Of a stretch of 64,000 bases of DNA, positions 1 through 8,242 are shown one piece after another. Each line of letters begins with the position of its first letter. Position 1 is the stretch's first letter. Source of the stretch: Streptomyces sp. MMG1121. Its GTDB lineage: Bacteria > Actinomycetota > Actinomycetes > Streptomycetales > Streptomycetaceae. The stretch lies in NCBI RefSeq assembly GCF_001280015.1, contig NZ_LGDV01000251.1, positions 186,001 to 250,000 on the forward strand. The letters run 5' to 3'. The translations under genes and the position numbers were made by a program. The notes beneath the pieces were generated by a model that saw only the letters and a list, made by a program, of their open reading frames with translations, was not told where the DNA came from and did no database searches.

Positions 1-2
1 AG

Positions 3-215
3 GGCCTGTTGTACGACGACTGGACCATGCGCCGCCCCGAACTGGTCGACTTCACCGGCCGCGACGCGGGCTACCGCTATCTGCGCGCCAAGGGCAACAG
101 CATCGAGGGCGGGACCAGCGAGGTCCTGCTCAACATCGTCGCCGAGCGCGTCCTCGGCCTGCCCGCCGAGCCGCGCACCGACAAGGACGTCGCGTGGAAG
201 GACCTGGCCCGATGA
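3..215 (+). CDS. Acyl-CoA dehydrogenase, C-terminal part (cut by window start)
   Basis: Only the last 70 or so codons are present, because the gene begins before the window. The visible end carries the C-terminal helix of FAD-dependent acyl-CoA dehydrogenases: an arginine-containing stretch, then the EGGTSEVLLNIVAERVLGLP segment that ends most family members. These enzymes make the alpha-beta double bond in fatty acyl-CoA or related thioesters in the cytoplasm. The stop codon overlaps the start of the next gene (ATGA at 212-215), so the two are translationally coupled. Paired acyl-CoA dehydrogenase genes in actinobacteria often encode the two subunits of an alpha2beta2 enzyme. That pairing is an inference here. 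Confidence 0.85.
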   Translation, partial: GLLYDDWTMRRPELVDFTGRDAGYRYLRAKGNSIEGGTSEVLLNIVAERVLGLPAEPRTDKDVAWKDLAR

Positions 216-1285
216 CCGATCTGCTGTACTCGGAGGAGGAAGAGGCGCTGCGGGCCGCCGTCCGCGACCTGCTCACCGACCACTGCGCCCCGGCGGACGT
301 CCTCGCCCGCACCGAGTCGGACACCCCGCACGACCTCGCCCTGTGGAAGCTGCTCGCCGACGGCATGGGCCTGGCCGGCCTCCTGGTGCCCGAGGCGCAG
401 GGCGGCCAGGGCGCCTCAGCCCGCGAAGCCGCCGTCGTCCTGGAGGAGTTGGGTCGCGCGGTCGCCCCCGTGCCCTACCTCACCAGCGCGGTCGTGGCCA
501 CCGAGGCCCTGCTGGCCTGCGGTGACGAGGAGCTGCTCGCCCGTCTGGCCTCCGGGCGCACCATCGGTGCCCTCGCGGTCGCACTGCACACGGCGCCGGG
601 CGCCGCCGTCAAGGCCGTACGGCTCGAAAACGGAGCCCTGCACGGCGAGTTGACCGGCATCGCCGACGCGGCCGTCGCCGATGTGCTGCTCGTCCCCGCC
701 GACGACGGCGGCCTGTACGCCGTCCCCGCCGACGCCGTGACCGTCACCCCGCAGACCTCCCTGGACCTGACCCGGCCGCTGGCGACGGTACGGCTGGACG
801 GTGCTCCCGGCCGCCGGGTCGGTGACGCGGAACCCGCCGTACGACGCGCCCTGGGCGCCGCCGCCGGACTGCTCGCCTCCGAGCAACTTGGCGTGGCCGA
901 ATGGGCGTTGACCGAAACGGTCCGCTATCTGAAAGAGCGCAAGCAGTTCAACCGGCAGGTCGGCGGCTTCCAGGCGCTCAAGCACCGGCTCGCCCAGCTG
1001 TGGCTGGAGACGGTCAACCTCCGGGCGGCCGCCCGCGCCGCCGCCGACGCGCTGGCCTCCGGCGAGGGCACCGGTATCCCGGTCGCCGTCGCCCAGGCGT
1101 ACGCGGCGCCCGTCGCCGTCCACGCCACGGAGGAGGCGGTACAGCTGCACGGCGGCATCGGCATGACCTGGGAGCACCCGGCCCACCTGTACCTGAAGCG
1201 GGCCAAGGCGGACTCCATCGCGTACGGCACGGCGGGTGCGCATCGCTCGGCGCTGGCCGAACTGGTCGACCTCCAGGCACCCTGA
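212..1285 (+). CDS. Acyl-CoA dehydrogenase family protein
   Basis: A 357-residue protein starting MTDLLYSEEEE. It has the N-terminal helical domain, a middle beta domain, and a C-terminal helical domain with the AVQLHGGIGMTWEHP motif (about residue 310) that shapes the FAD pocket. The ATG at 212 is chosen because it overlaps the previous stop by four bases. The usual C-terminal EGT(S) segment with the catalytic region is absent: the protein ends in a short KADSIAYG stretch. The upstream partner does have that segment. This fits a heteromeric enzyme in which only one subunit is fully catalytic, which is inferred from known FadE pairs. Substrate cannot be told. Confidence 0.9.
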   Translation: MTDLLYSEEEEALRAAVRDLLTDHCAPADVLARTESDTPHDLALWKLLADGMGLAGLLVPEAQGGQGASAREAAVVLEELGRAVAPVPYLTSAVVATEALLACGDEELLARLASGRTIGALAVALHTAPGAAVKAVRLENGALHGELTGIADAAVADVLLVPADDGGLYAVPADAVTVTPQTSLDLTRPLATVRLDGAPGRRVGDAEPAVRRALGAAAGLLASEQLGVAEWALTETVRYLKERKQFNRQVGGFQALKHRLAQLWLETVNLRAAARAAADALASGEGTGIPVAVAQAYAAPVAVHATEEAVQLHGGIGMTWEHPAHLYLKRAKADSIAYGTAGAHRSALAELVDLQAP

Positions 1286-1298
1286 GCCACCCCGTACG

Positions 1299-1324
1299 AA
1301 GCCCGCCCCACCTGGGGCGGGCTT
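1299..1324 (+). terminator. Terminator after acyl-CoA dehydrogenase pair
   Basis: Perfect 12-bp inverted repeat (AAGCCCGCCCCA / TGGGGCGGGCTT) with a two-base centre, beginning 13 bases after the stop codon and followed by CTTCC. GC-rich stems with a weak T-tract are usual for Streptomyces terminators. The symmetry could also serve the opposite strand, but no gene ends there. Confidence 0.8.
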
Positions 1325-1446
1325 CTTCCCGCGCCTGCGCCGGCGAGGTGAACAAAGCGCCAACTCCCCGCGAGAGCAGGCTCGTTGGGTGACGGGTGCA
1401 CGCATACTCTCCCCGGTCCCATCCGGCACCTCCAGGGAGGCAGAGC

Positions 1447-2310
1447 ATGGCCCTCAGCACCCGACGCAGAGCCCTCACCGCCCTCGGCGCCGCCCTCGCC
1501 GGCGCGGTCTTCCTGCCCGCGTCACAGGCCTGGGCGGGCAACCCCCACCGCCCTCGGCGTCCGCTGTGGAACGCGCACGCCCACAACGACTACGAGCACC
1601 CGCGGCCCCTGTTCGACGCGCTCGACCACCGCTTCGGCAGCGTCGAGGCCGACATCTTCCTCGTCGGCGACCAGCTCCTCATCGGGCACGACAGCTCCGA
1701 GCTGGACCCGACCCGCACCCTCGAATCCCTCTACCTCGACCCGCTGGCCGCGATCGTGAAGGCCAACCACGCCTCGGTGTACCGGGGGTGGCGCCGACCC
1801 CTGCAGCTCCTCGTCGACATCAAGACCGAGGGCTCCTCGACGTACCTCGAACTCGACCGCCATCTGCGCCGTTACCCGTATCTGTTCACCCGCTACGACC
1901 ACGGCCGTATCCACCGCGGCCCCGTCACCGCCGTCATCTCCGGAGACCGCGCGGCCCGTGTCCCCATGGAGGCGCAGCAGGAGCGGCGTGCCTTCTACGA
2001 CGGCCGGCTCACCGACCTCGGCACCGCCGCCCCCGCCTCCTTCATCCCGCTGATCAGCGAGGACTGGACCCAGAACTTCACCTGGTCGGGGGCGGGCACG
2101 TTCCCCGCCGCCGAGCGGCAGAAGCTGCTGGGCATCACCGCCGCCGCGCACGCGCACGGGCAGCAGGTGCGGTTCTGGGCCACCCCGGACGCCGCGGGCC
2201 CGGACCGCGACGCCCTGTGGACGGAACTGCTGGCCGCCGGCGTCGACTACCTCAACACCGACGACCTGGCCGGCCTGGAGGCCTTCCTGGACGCCCACCC
2301 CTCCGCGTAA
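1447..2310 (+). CDS. Secreted phosphatidylinositol-PLC / glycerophosphodiester phosphodiesterase-like protein (AIM6-type)
   Basis: A 287-residue exported protein. The start at 1447 follows a good ribosome site (GGGAGG) and gives a signal peptide with a twin-arginine-like n-region (STRRRALTALGAALAG), cleaved near AWA-GNP. The mature part begins with NAHAHNDYEHPRPL and VEADIFL, the metal-binding and catalytic start of the PLC-like TIM-barrel family related to fungal AIM6, with VDIKTEG further on. Such enzymes cleave phosphodiesters of lipids or glycerol head groups. It stands alone between a terminator and a small membrane protein. The exact substrate is unknown. Confidence 0.8.
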   Translation: MALSTRRRALTALGAALAGAVFLPASQAWAGNPHRPRRPLWNAHAHNDYEHPRPLFDALDHRFGSVEADIFLVGDQLLIGHDSSELDPTRTLESLYLDPLAAIVKANHASVYRGWRRPLQLLVDIKTEGSSTYLELDRHLRRYPYLFTRYDHGRIHRGPVTAVISGDRAARVPMEAQQERRAFYDGRLTDLGTAAPASFIPLISEDWTQNFTWSGAGTFPAAERQKLLGITAAAHAHGQQVRFWATPDAAGPDRDALWTELLAAGVDYLNTDDLAGLEAFLDAHPSA

Positions 2311-2413
2311 ACATCACACGAACGGGGGACACGTCAGCCGCCCGGACGAACCCTCCGCTACGCCACACTTGCGGCCGAACGCCGCTCAAGGGGCGTGGCG
2401 GAGGAGGTTCCCG

Positions 2414-2608
2414 ATGGCCATTTCCATCTCTGTGGTGCTGTTGCTCCTGATCGTGGCCGTGATCTTCATGCGCAACGGCGCGCTGAAGGTCACCCACGGC
2501 CTGGTCTGCATGCTGCTCGGCTTCTTCCTGGCCGGCTCGAACATGGCGCCCACCATCAACAGCGGGCTCACCGCGACCGCCGACCTGGTCAGCAGCTTGC
2601 ATCCCTGA
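2414..2608 (+). CDS. Small conserved membrane protein (64 aa)
   Basis: Starts at ATG 2414 behind GGAGG. The sequence is one hydrophobic helix (residues about 3-20, ISISVVLLLLIVAVIF), a short polar turn (RNGALKV), a second hydrophobic helix (VCMLLGFFLAG) and a polar tail ending TADLVSSLHP. This matches a type of short two-helix membrane protein common in Streptomyces genomes, with no function I can name. No operon partner: the neighbour on the right is convergent. Confidence 0.7.
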   Translation: MAISISVVLLLLIVAVIFMRNGALKVTHGLVCMLLGFFLAGSNMAPTINSGLTATADLVSSLHP

Positions 2609-2631
2609 GCCGTAGGGGGCCGGTCAGGCCC

Positions 2632-3870
2632 TCATGAGGTGGTGAAGACGCCTACGCCGTTCGCGACGGGGCGCTCGGCGCCGGCGCTCGGATGGTTGCG
2701 GATCGTCACAGAGCTCGCGCCCGCGTCCCGGGTGACCAGCTCGCTCGAGCCGCCGCCGTCGAGGTTGAACGCGTCCGACGCGCCCAGCGAGCGCATGGTG
2801 GCCGCCTCCTCCGCGACCGTCATACCGGACCGGTAGGCGGCGGCCCCGTCCAGCGCCAGGATCAGCAACTGCCTGCCGCCGTTCTCGAAGCCCACGACCG
2901 TCCGCACCGCCGAGGTCCCGTTGTCCAGGCCGGACAGCTCCCTGCCGTCCCGCAACACCGGGAAACCGCCGATCGCGAACGCGTACGGCACTGAGGACGA
3001 GGCCGCCACCAGGGAGTGCGTCACGGTCACCGCGTTCCCCACGGAGAGCTTGCGCAACTGCCGCGCCCCCTCCTCGCGGCCCACCAGGACCGTGGTGTCC
3101 GCCGGGATCGCGCCGGTGCCGGGCTTGTCGGCGGCGGAGACGACCCGGCCGTCCTTGACCTTCACCTCGTAGGTGTCGGTGCTGCACGGCGCCGAGCGCT
3201 GGGTGTCGGTGCCGCAGACGGCGCGCTCGCGGGAGGCGCTGCCCCACCGCGAGGTGAAGGCGCCGACCGAGTTCTCCGGGAGCGCGTACTGGTTCAGGCC
3301 CTTCAGCGTGAACCGGCCCTCGGGGGTGTCGACGGCGCCGGTGAGGGAGAGGCGGTCCAGCCGGGCCCGCCGGTCCGTGCCGACGCCGAACACGTCCCGT
3401 GTGCTCGTCCCCGGCGGCAGCCCCGGCCCGAACCGCTGTCCGTCCGGCACCGCCGCCTTGAGCACACGCCCGTCCGCGATCGCCGGTCCGACACTCGCGC
3501 CGGTGGCCTCCACGCCCGGGTGCTGGGTCTCGGTGATGTCGAAGAAGTCACCGTTGACCCCCGCGACCGCCCCGGCCGAGTCCGCCAGCCGCGAGACGGT
3601 GGCCCGCGCCGCCACCGCCCCCGGATGCAGCAGATCCACGCGTACATGCGGATCGGCCAGGTCGACCGTGAGCAGATGGGCGCGCGTCGGGCCCGCGGCC
3701 GCGGCGACGTCGAACTGCCGGTAGGTCACGCCGGGCGCGATCCGCTTGCCCGCCGGTACGGCACCGGCCGGTGCCGCCCCCGCCAGGGCCGCACCGGCCA
3801 GCACACCGAACGCGGTGACCACCGTGAGAACCGCTCTCGCCGCTGCCGTACGCCTGTTTCGTCTTGTCAC
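2632..3870 (-). CDS. Secreted phosphodiester glycosidase (NAGPA-domain) family protein
   Basis: A 412-residue protein. GTG start at 3870 behind GGGGGCAGGG. A long signal peptide (residues 1-37) is rich in Ala. The C-terminal half carries the hallmarks of the phosphodiester glycosidase domain: AVAGVNGDFFD, FAIGGFPVLRDG, LLILALDG, and the acidic/glycine signature AFNLDGGGSSE, closing with PVANGVGVF. In the mammalian founder the domain uncovers mannose-6-phosphate by removing GlcNAc. Bacterial secreted members are thought to act on cell-wall or exopolysaccharide phosphodiesters. Two cysteines (about residues 217 and 226) may form a disulfide. No operon partner is visible. Confidence 0.88.
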   Translation of the reverse strand: MTRRNRRTAAARAVLTVVTAFGVLAGAALAGAAPAGAVPAGKRIAPGVTYRQFDVAAAAGPTRAHLLTVDLADPHVRVDLLHPGAVAARATVSRLADSAGAVAGVNGDFFDITETQHPGVEATGASVGPAIADGRVLKAAVPDGQRFGPGLPPGTSTRDVFGVGTDRRARLDRLSLTGAVDTPEGRFTLKGLNQYALPENSVGAFTSRWGSASRERAVCGTDTQRSAPCSTDTYEVKVKDGRVVSAADKPGTGAIPADTTVLVGREEGARQLRKLSVGNAVTVTHSLVAASSSVPYAFAIGGFPVLRDGRELSGLDNGTSAVRTVVGFENGGRQLLILALDGAAAYRSGMTVAEEAATMRSLGASDAFNLDGGGSSELVTRDAGASSVTIRNHPSAGAERPVANGVGVFTTS

Positions 3871-3954
3871 CCTGCCCCCTGATGCCTCGTCAACTGTCCC
3901 TGTCTTCCAAGGGTTCAGTGGCAGTGGAGCAGACGGCGGCGGACGGCGGGCCGA

Positions 3955-4314
3955 CTAGGCGTCGACTACGCGAGAACGAGTGAGAAAACGCACCCCCTCG
4001 GGCGCCTCCAGTGAGAAGCCGCTCCCCCGCCCGGGTACGACGTCCACGATCAGCCGGGTGTGGCTCCACGCCGCGTACTGGCTGCGGGACATCCAGAAGG
4101 TCACGGGCTCCGCCACGCCGTCCACCGCCAGCTCCGCCAGCAGCACGTCCGAACCGCCGGTGCGGAACTCGCCGTCCGGATAGCACATGGGCGCGCTGCC
4201 GTCACAGCAGCCGCCGGACTGGTGGAACATCAGCGGGCCGTGCTCGGCGCGCAGCCGCCGCAGCAGCTCCGCGGCCCGCGGGGTGAGTTCGACGCGGGGG
4301 ACTTCCTCTTCCAT
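3955..4314 (-). CDS. DUF779 family protein
   Basis: About 119 residues. ATG at 4314 is preferred over the GTG six bases upstream because AGGA then has a proper eight-base spacer. The family signature is seen: FHQSGGCCDGSAPMCYP near residue 35, with three clustered cysteines that could bind metal, then FWMSRSQYAAWSHTRLIVDVVPGRGSGFSLE. DUF779 genes commonly sit beside aldehyde dehydrogenases of the acetaldehyde/ExaC type and are believed to support that enzyme. Here the nearest such dehydrogenase is 9.3 kb away at 13614-15137, beyond a decayed region. Function beyond this association is unknown. Confidence 0.85.
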   Translation of the reverse strand: MEEEVPRVELTPRAAELLRRLRAEHGPLMFHQSGGCCDGSAPMCYPDGEFRTGGSDVLLAELAVDGVAEPVTFWMSRSQYAAWSHTRLIVDVVPGRGSGFSLEAPEGVRFLTRSRVVDA

Positions 4315-4506
4315 GGGCACCGTCCTGGAGAGCCGGGAGCGCGTGGGGTCGTTGGACCCGATCCAGTCTCACGGTTCGTCACGGACGCGTCCAGAAGGCG
4401 GAGTTCCATCGGGGTCCCGTACGGGGAACCGCCGTGCGCCCACCCGCGCGGCCGGGTTCCCGGCGGCGACCGGCGTAGGCGGGCACGGGCCTGAGAGGAT
4501 CTGCGC

Positions 4507-4995
4507 ATGTGCGCTCTCTTCGGCCGGCCCGAGCCGCGCGACGTGCCCGTCGGCGAACACCCCCTCTGGGACGAGGCACTCGCGGCCGTCAACCGGGACC
4601 TGGCGGCGACCCGCCCCGACCAGCGACCCCTGCGCCTGATCGCCTGCTCCGAGGCCGGGGACCCGGACGAGCAGGTCTACGTGGCCCTCTCCAACGGCGA
4701 AGCACACGGCAGTGCCCTGACACCGACGCGGTCCGCCACCGAAACCCTGATGGCCGTCGCCGACGCCGCCCAGGAGACGGTGACGGAGCGGCTGTGGGGG
4801 GCGTGGCCGGTCTGCACCGTCCATGACCTCGGTATGCACCCGCGGGACGTCGACGGACGGCCGTCCTGGTGGTGCGCCGGCGGCACCCGGCGGGGCGACC
4901 CGGCCCACCTTTGCGCGGCGATAGGCGAGCTGGACACGGTCCACCCCACCCCCCGCCCGAACCGCAAGCGCCGCAAGTGCCGCACCCCGCGCTGA
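4507..4995 (+). CDS. Hypothetical protein
   Basis: 162 residues, ATG start behind GAGAGGA. No signal peptide or membrane segment. The central part has alternating strand-helix character (PLRLIACSEAG, YVALSNGEAHGSALTP, ETLMAVADAAQETVTERLWG), followed by a short segment with Trp/Cys/His (VCTVHDLGMHP, WWCAGG, AHLCAAIGEL) and a basic tail (PRPNRKRRKCRTPR). The cysteine/histidine spacing could bind metal, but I do not recognise a family. It is a single gene, probably real on codon usage and ribosome site. Confidence 0.7.
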   Translation: MCALFGRPEPRDVPVGEHPLWDEALAAVNRDLAATRPDQRPLRLIACSEAGDPDEQVYVALSNGEAHGSALTPTRSATETLMAVADAAQETVTERLWGAWPVCTVHDLGMHPRDVDGRPSWWCAGGTRRGDPAHLCAAIGELDTVHPTPRPNRKRRKCRTPR

Positions 4996-5008
4996 GGGGG
5001 GGGCGCCG

Positions 5009-5585
5009 TCAGCCCGTGACGAGGACGCGGCGCATCAGCAGGGCGTACGCCGCCGCGGCCACCACCATTGCGGCCGGCAGGGCCAGGTCGACACCGCCGA
5101 GCGCGGCGCCAACGGGGCCGGTACCAGAAGGGGCCGGTGCGGGTCTCGTCGCCGAGGGCGGGGCCGTCGTAGCGGTTGCCGCGCAGCAGGACGTCGGTGG
5201 CGTAGACGGCCGTGCCCGGGCCGAGCAGGACCACGCAGCACGTTGCCGACGGTGTCGGGGAAGTCCGAGACGAGCAGCGCGTACGGGGTCAGGCAGACGG
5301 AGACGGTGCCGTCGACGAGGACGCTGGGCGGGCGCCGGATACGGATGCCGACGGCCTGGAGGCGAGAGCGGCGCTGTAGGCCGTCAGCGCGTTGAGGGCG
5401 ATGGTGCCGCGGACCGGCGCGAGCAGGAACAGCGGGCGGAACCAGCCGGGCAGCAGCGGCTGGAGCGAGGACTCCGGGTCGGTCATGTCGACGGCCGCCG
5501 CGGCGCACGCGCCGATGCCGCAGACCAGGATGCCGGGCGGGAATCCGCCCCACGCCGTCCAGCCTCTTTTCCCGAAGGAGCCCCC
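5009..5585 (-). pseudogene. Remnant of NCS1-type (cytosine/purine) permease
   Basis: The C-terminal half of a nucleobase:cation symporter-1 permease can be read only by changing frame. FGKRGWTAWGGFPPG and GTIALNALTAYSA lie in one frame. AVGIRIRRPPSVLVDGTVSV and YALLVSDFPDTVGNVL lie in a second. LLGPGTAVYATDVLLRGNRYDGPAL lies in a third. The end LGGVDLALPAAMVVAAAAYALLM returns near 5011-5110, with the stop at 5009-5011. At least three frameshifts and one internal deletion are needed, and the N-terminal half is gone. It runs directly into an amidohydrolase remnant on the same strand. Confidence 0.75.
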
Positions 5586-5689
5586 GTCTCCGCCGACCTC
5601 GTCCCGCACTCCGCCCGGCTGCTGGACCCCCGGTACGGGCAGCGTCCCCCCGGCACACCGCGCTCGCCGCGCAGGACGGGCGGATCCGC

Positions 5690-6095
5690 TGTGGTCCGCG
5701 CGGGTGAACTCGCAGCAGTGCGTGGGCTGCATGGACGCGGCGACACCGAGCGGCGCGAACCGTCGTACGGTGTCGTCGGGCACGGTCTCGCCGTGCTCGA
5801 CCCGATGGCGTACAGCCGCCGGCACGCCGCCTGGACCGTCCGTCCGCGCCTTCTCGACGGAGTCGAGCACATGGCGTACCGCCGCGTCCCCGATCGCGTG
5901 GGTGGCCGTGGACACGCCGGCGCGGTGCAGGGCCGTGACGACCTGGGTGTAGCGCTGCGGGTCGGGCCAGTAGGCGTGCGCCGACTCGCCGTGGCAGTCG
6001 GGGGCCTCCAGCCAGACGGTGCCGTTGTCGATGGTGCCGAGGATCCGCTGGAGGGGACCGACACGGAGCTGGCCGGGCCGCCGGTGCTGGTGACG
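5690..6095 (-). pseudogene. Remnant of YtcJ-like amidohydrolase
   Basis: An internal fragment of a YtcJ-type (Amidohydro_3) metal-dependent hydrolase reads as one frame here: ILGTIDNGTVWLEAPD, then YTQVVTALHRAGVSTATHAIGDAAVRHVLD, then HRVEHGETVPDD and MQPTHCCEFTRADHS. The THAIGD and RVEHG segments carry metal-ligand residues in intact relatives. Neither the N-terminus nor the C-terminus of the about 540-residue family is present, and the right edge joins unrelated sequence. It is adjacent to the permease remnant, consistent with collapse of a purine/amide uptake and hydrolysis locus. Confidence 0.7.
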
Positions 6096-6236
6096 GTCGT
6101 GGGCATGCGGGTCACCTGTCGAGGGGCAGGGGTGCGAGCGCCTTCGCAGGGGCGCGGGACTGTGTCCGGTGTGCGGCTGCCGCCGCGTGGGCGCCGGAGA
6201 CGAACCATGGCCGACGACGGCCGAACCGGCGGAGCG

Positions 6237-6854
6237 CTAGCGTCGGGCCCGCCACGCCTCGATGAGCAAGGGCAGCATCGACACGACGACGACCACGGCG
6301 ACCAGCGGCAGCAGATAGTCGTCGATGTGCGGGACGGAGGCCCCCAGGCTGTAGCCCGCCAGGACGAGCGTCTGTGACCACAGCACACCGCCCACGGCCT
6401 GCCACAGCGTGAACGTCCGCACGGGCACCCCGAGCGTGCCGGCCACCGGATGCAGGACGGTCCGCAACAGGGGCACGAACCGGCCGATCACCAGCGCCTT
6501 CCGGTAGCCGTACCGCGCGAGCAGCACCTCGGCCCGCGCGGCGGCCGCCTTCACCCGCCGGTTGGAGGTCCGCGCCAGCAGCGCCTGTCCGCCGTGCCGC
6601 CCGATCAGATACCCGACCTGTCCGCCGGCCACCGCCCCGACGGCCGCGCACACCAGCACCTGCCACAGCTCCAGCCGCGGCGGCTGGTGCACACTGCCGG
6701 CGCACAGCACCCCGGCCGGGAACAGCAGCGTGTCGCCGGGCAGGACGAAGCCGACCACCACCAGGCCGGACTCGGCGAAGATGACCACCAGGACGCCGAT
6801 CGCACCGAAGGCGGCCAGCACCGAGGCGCTGTTCAGCGGGTTGACGGCGATCAC
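6237..6854 (-). CDS. DedA/VTT family membrane protein
   Basis: 205 residues from GTG at 6854, chosen because AGGAGG lies nine bases upstream and the length then matches the family. Features of DedA/VTT proteins are clear: an N-terminal membrane segment with ESGLVVVGFVLPGDTLLFPAG, the re-entrant loop region GAVAGGQVGYLIGRHGG, then RYGYRKALVIGRFVPLLRTVLHPVAGTLG, where the Arg is the conserved one needed in this family, and two more helices. These proteins scramble or flip membrane lipids (undecaprenyl phosphate or phospholipid). It is isolated, with remnants on its 3' side. Confidence 0.88.
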   Translation of the reverse strand: MIAVNPLNSASVLAAFGAIGVLVVIFAESGLVVVGFVLPGDTLLFPAGVLCAGSVHQPPRLELWQVLVCAAVGAVAGGQVGYLIGRHGGQALLARTSNRRVKAAAARAEVLLARYGYRKALVIGRFVPLLRTVLHPVAGTLGVPVRTFTLWQAVGGVLWSQTLVLAGYSLGASVPHIDDYLLPLVAVVVVVSMLPLLIEAWRARR

Positions 6855-6920
6855 CTGGGCGCGCCTCCTGGCCTCCTCGCAGGGCTGCTCGCTCACCAGC
6901 ATCGCCCGCCCGGCGCGAAA

Positions 6921-6948
6921 CCGCCCGCGTCCGTGTGGACGCGGGCGG
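6921..6948 (-). terminator. Hairpin, probable terminator of the lipoprotein gene
   Basis: Perfect 12-bp stem (CCGCCCGCGTCC / GGACGCGGGCGG) around GTGT, lying between the lipoprotein gene ending at 7214 and the DedA start at 6854, both on the minus strand. The 265 bases between this hairpin and 7214 contain no gene I can support. No clear T-run follows. Confidence 0.5.
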
Positions 6949-7213
6949 TGCCGGTGAACCCGTGCCTGTGGAGGCCGGCGCCGACACCCCACTGGCCCGC
7001 AGCACCAAGCCGGTCGAGGACGCGCGGAACGGCAAGGCGGCGACCCGGCACCTCGCCGACCGGACCGTCACCAGGACCAGCGAGGCGTCCTCGGCCATCG
7101 ACCGGTCGGTCCGGCCGGTGCGCGGCGACGGCGGCTTTGGCGCTGCGCCGCGCGGGCGCGCCGACGGCCGGATCGCCGGGCGGCGCGCCCGCGCATCCAT
7201 ACCGCCCGAGTGG

Positions 7214-8149
7214 TCAGTCGACGTGCAGGGTGAGCGCCGCCGTGTGCAGCCGTCCTGCCGTCCGGAACTGCAGGAACAGCCGCCAGTTCCCCGACTGCGC
7301 GAACTCGGCGTGGAAGGTCAGGGCCGGTCCGCCGTGGTCGCCGTCGGCCTCGGTCTGCGGGTGCAGGTGCGCGAAGGCCAGGTCGCCCTGGTGGAAGGCG
7401 GTCAGATGGGCGTAGGTGTCCAGGTAGGGCTGGAGATCGGTGACCGGCTTGCCGTCCTTGGTGACGGTGGCGGTCAGCTGGTGGGCCATGCCGACCATCA
7501 ACGCGCCCTTCACGGCGACGGTGTAGCCGTCGACCGTGGTGGTGCCGGACGCCTTGGCCAAGGGTGTGGTCATCGCCATGCCGGGCACCTTCACGGTGCG
7601 GCTGAGGACGAAGTCCTTGCCCTTGCCCGAGCCGCTGTCCGGGATGAAGGAGGCGTACAGCCGCCAGGTGCCCGGCTCCAGCGCGGCCAGCGGCGCGGTC
7701 CAGGTGCCGTCCTTGGCCATGGCCGGGTGCACATGCTGGAAACCGGTGAGGTCGGAGCGGACGGCGTAGAAGTGCATCCGCTGGGTCTGCTCGACGGCGA
7801 AGCCGGTGACGGGCTTGCCGTCCGGACCGGTGACGGCGAAGCGGTAGCCGGTCGCCTTGCCGGCGGCGAGGGTGGTGGCGGAGGAGGTCATCCGATAGCC
7901 GCCCTTCGCGGCGGCGAGGCCGTTGCCGGTGTCGGCGGTGTTCATGCCGGGCATGGCCGCCATGTCACCGGCCGACGCCGACGCCGACGCCGAGGGGGAG
8001 GGGGCACCGGGCATGGGGGAGGTGTGACCGGAGCCGGAGCCGGAGCCGGAGCTGGAGCCGGAGCCGCAGGCGGTCAGGGTGACGGAGAGCGCGGCGGTGG
8101 CGACGGCCGCCACGAGAGCGTGACGAGTCGTCCGGAGAGCCTTGGACAT
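7214..8149 (-). CDS. Met/His-rich lipoprotein, possible metal-related
   Basis: 311 residues with a lipoprotein signal peptide (AALSVTLTAC lipobox, Cys about residue 28), then a low-complexity SGSGSGSG linker and a Met-rich patch (HTSPMPGAP, DMAAMPGMN). The rest is two similar beta-rich modules: GYRFAVTGPDGKPVTGFAVEQT.RMHFYAVR and VDGYTVAVKGALMVGMAHQLTATVTKDGKPVTDLQPY, each followed by His-containing strands (FQHVHPAM, FAHLHPQ). This layout resembles secreted proteins found with copper genes in actinobacteria. The upstream DUF6153 gene, same strand and 94 bases away, probably shares its transcript. Metal binding is an inference. Confidence 0.8.
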   Translation of the reverse strand: MSKALRTTRHALVAAVATAALSVTLTACGSGSSSGSGSGSGHTSPMPGAPSPSASASASAGDMAAMPGMNTADTGNGLAAAKGGYRMTSSATTLAAGKATGYRFAVTGPDGKPVTGFAVEQTQRMHFYAVRSDLTGFQHVHPAMAKDGTWTAPLAALEPGTWRLYASFIPDSGSGKGKDFVLSRTVKVPGMAMTTPLAKASGTTTVDGYTVAVKGALMVGMAHQLTATVTKDGKPVTDLQPYLDTYAHLTAFHQGDLAFAHLHPQTEADGDHGGPALTFHAEFAQSGNWRLFLQFRTAGRLHTAALTLHVD

Positions 8150-8242
8150 GAGTGTGTCTTTCCAGGTGGGCGCCGTGACAAGGCGCGGATGAACGTGGGT
8201 CCTGGCCGGGCCACGGCACTGTGCCGGAGCCCGCGGGACACG

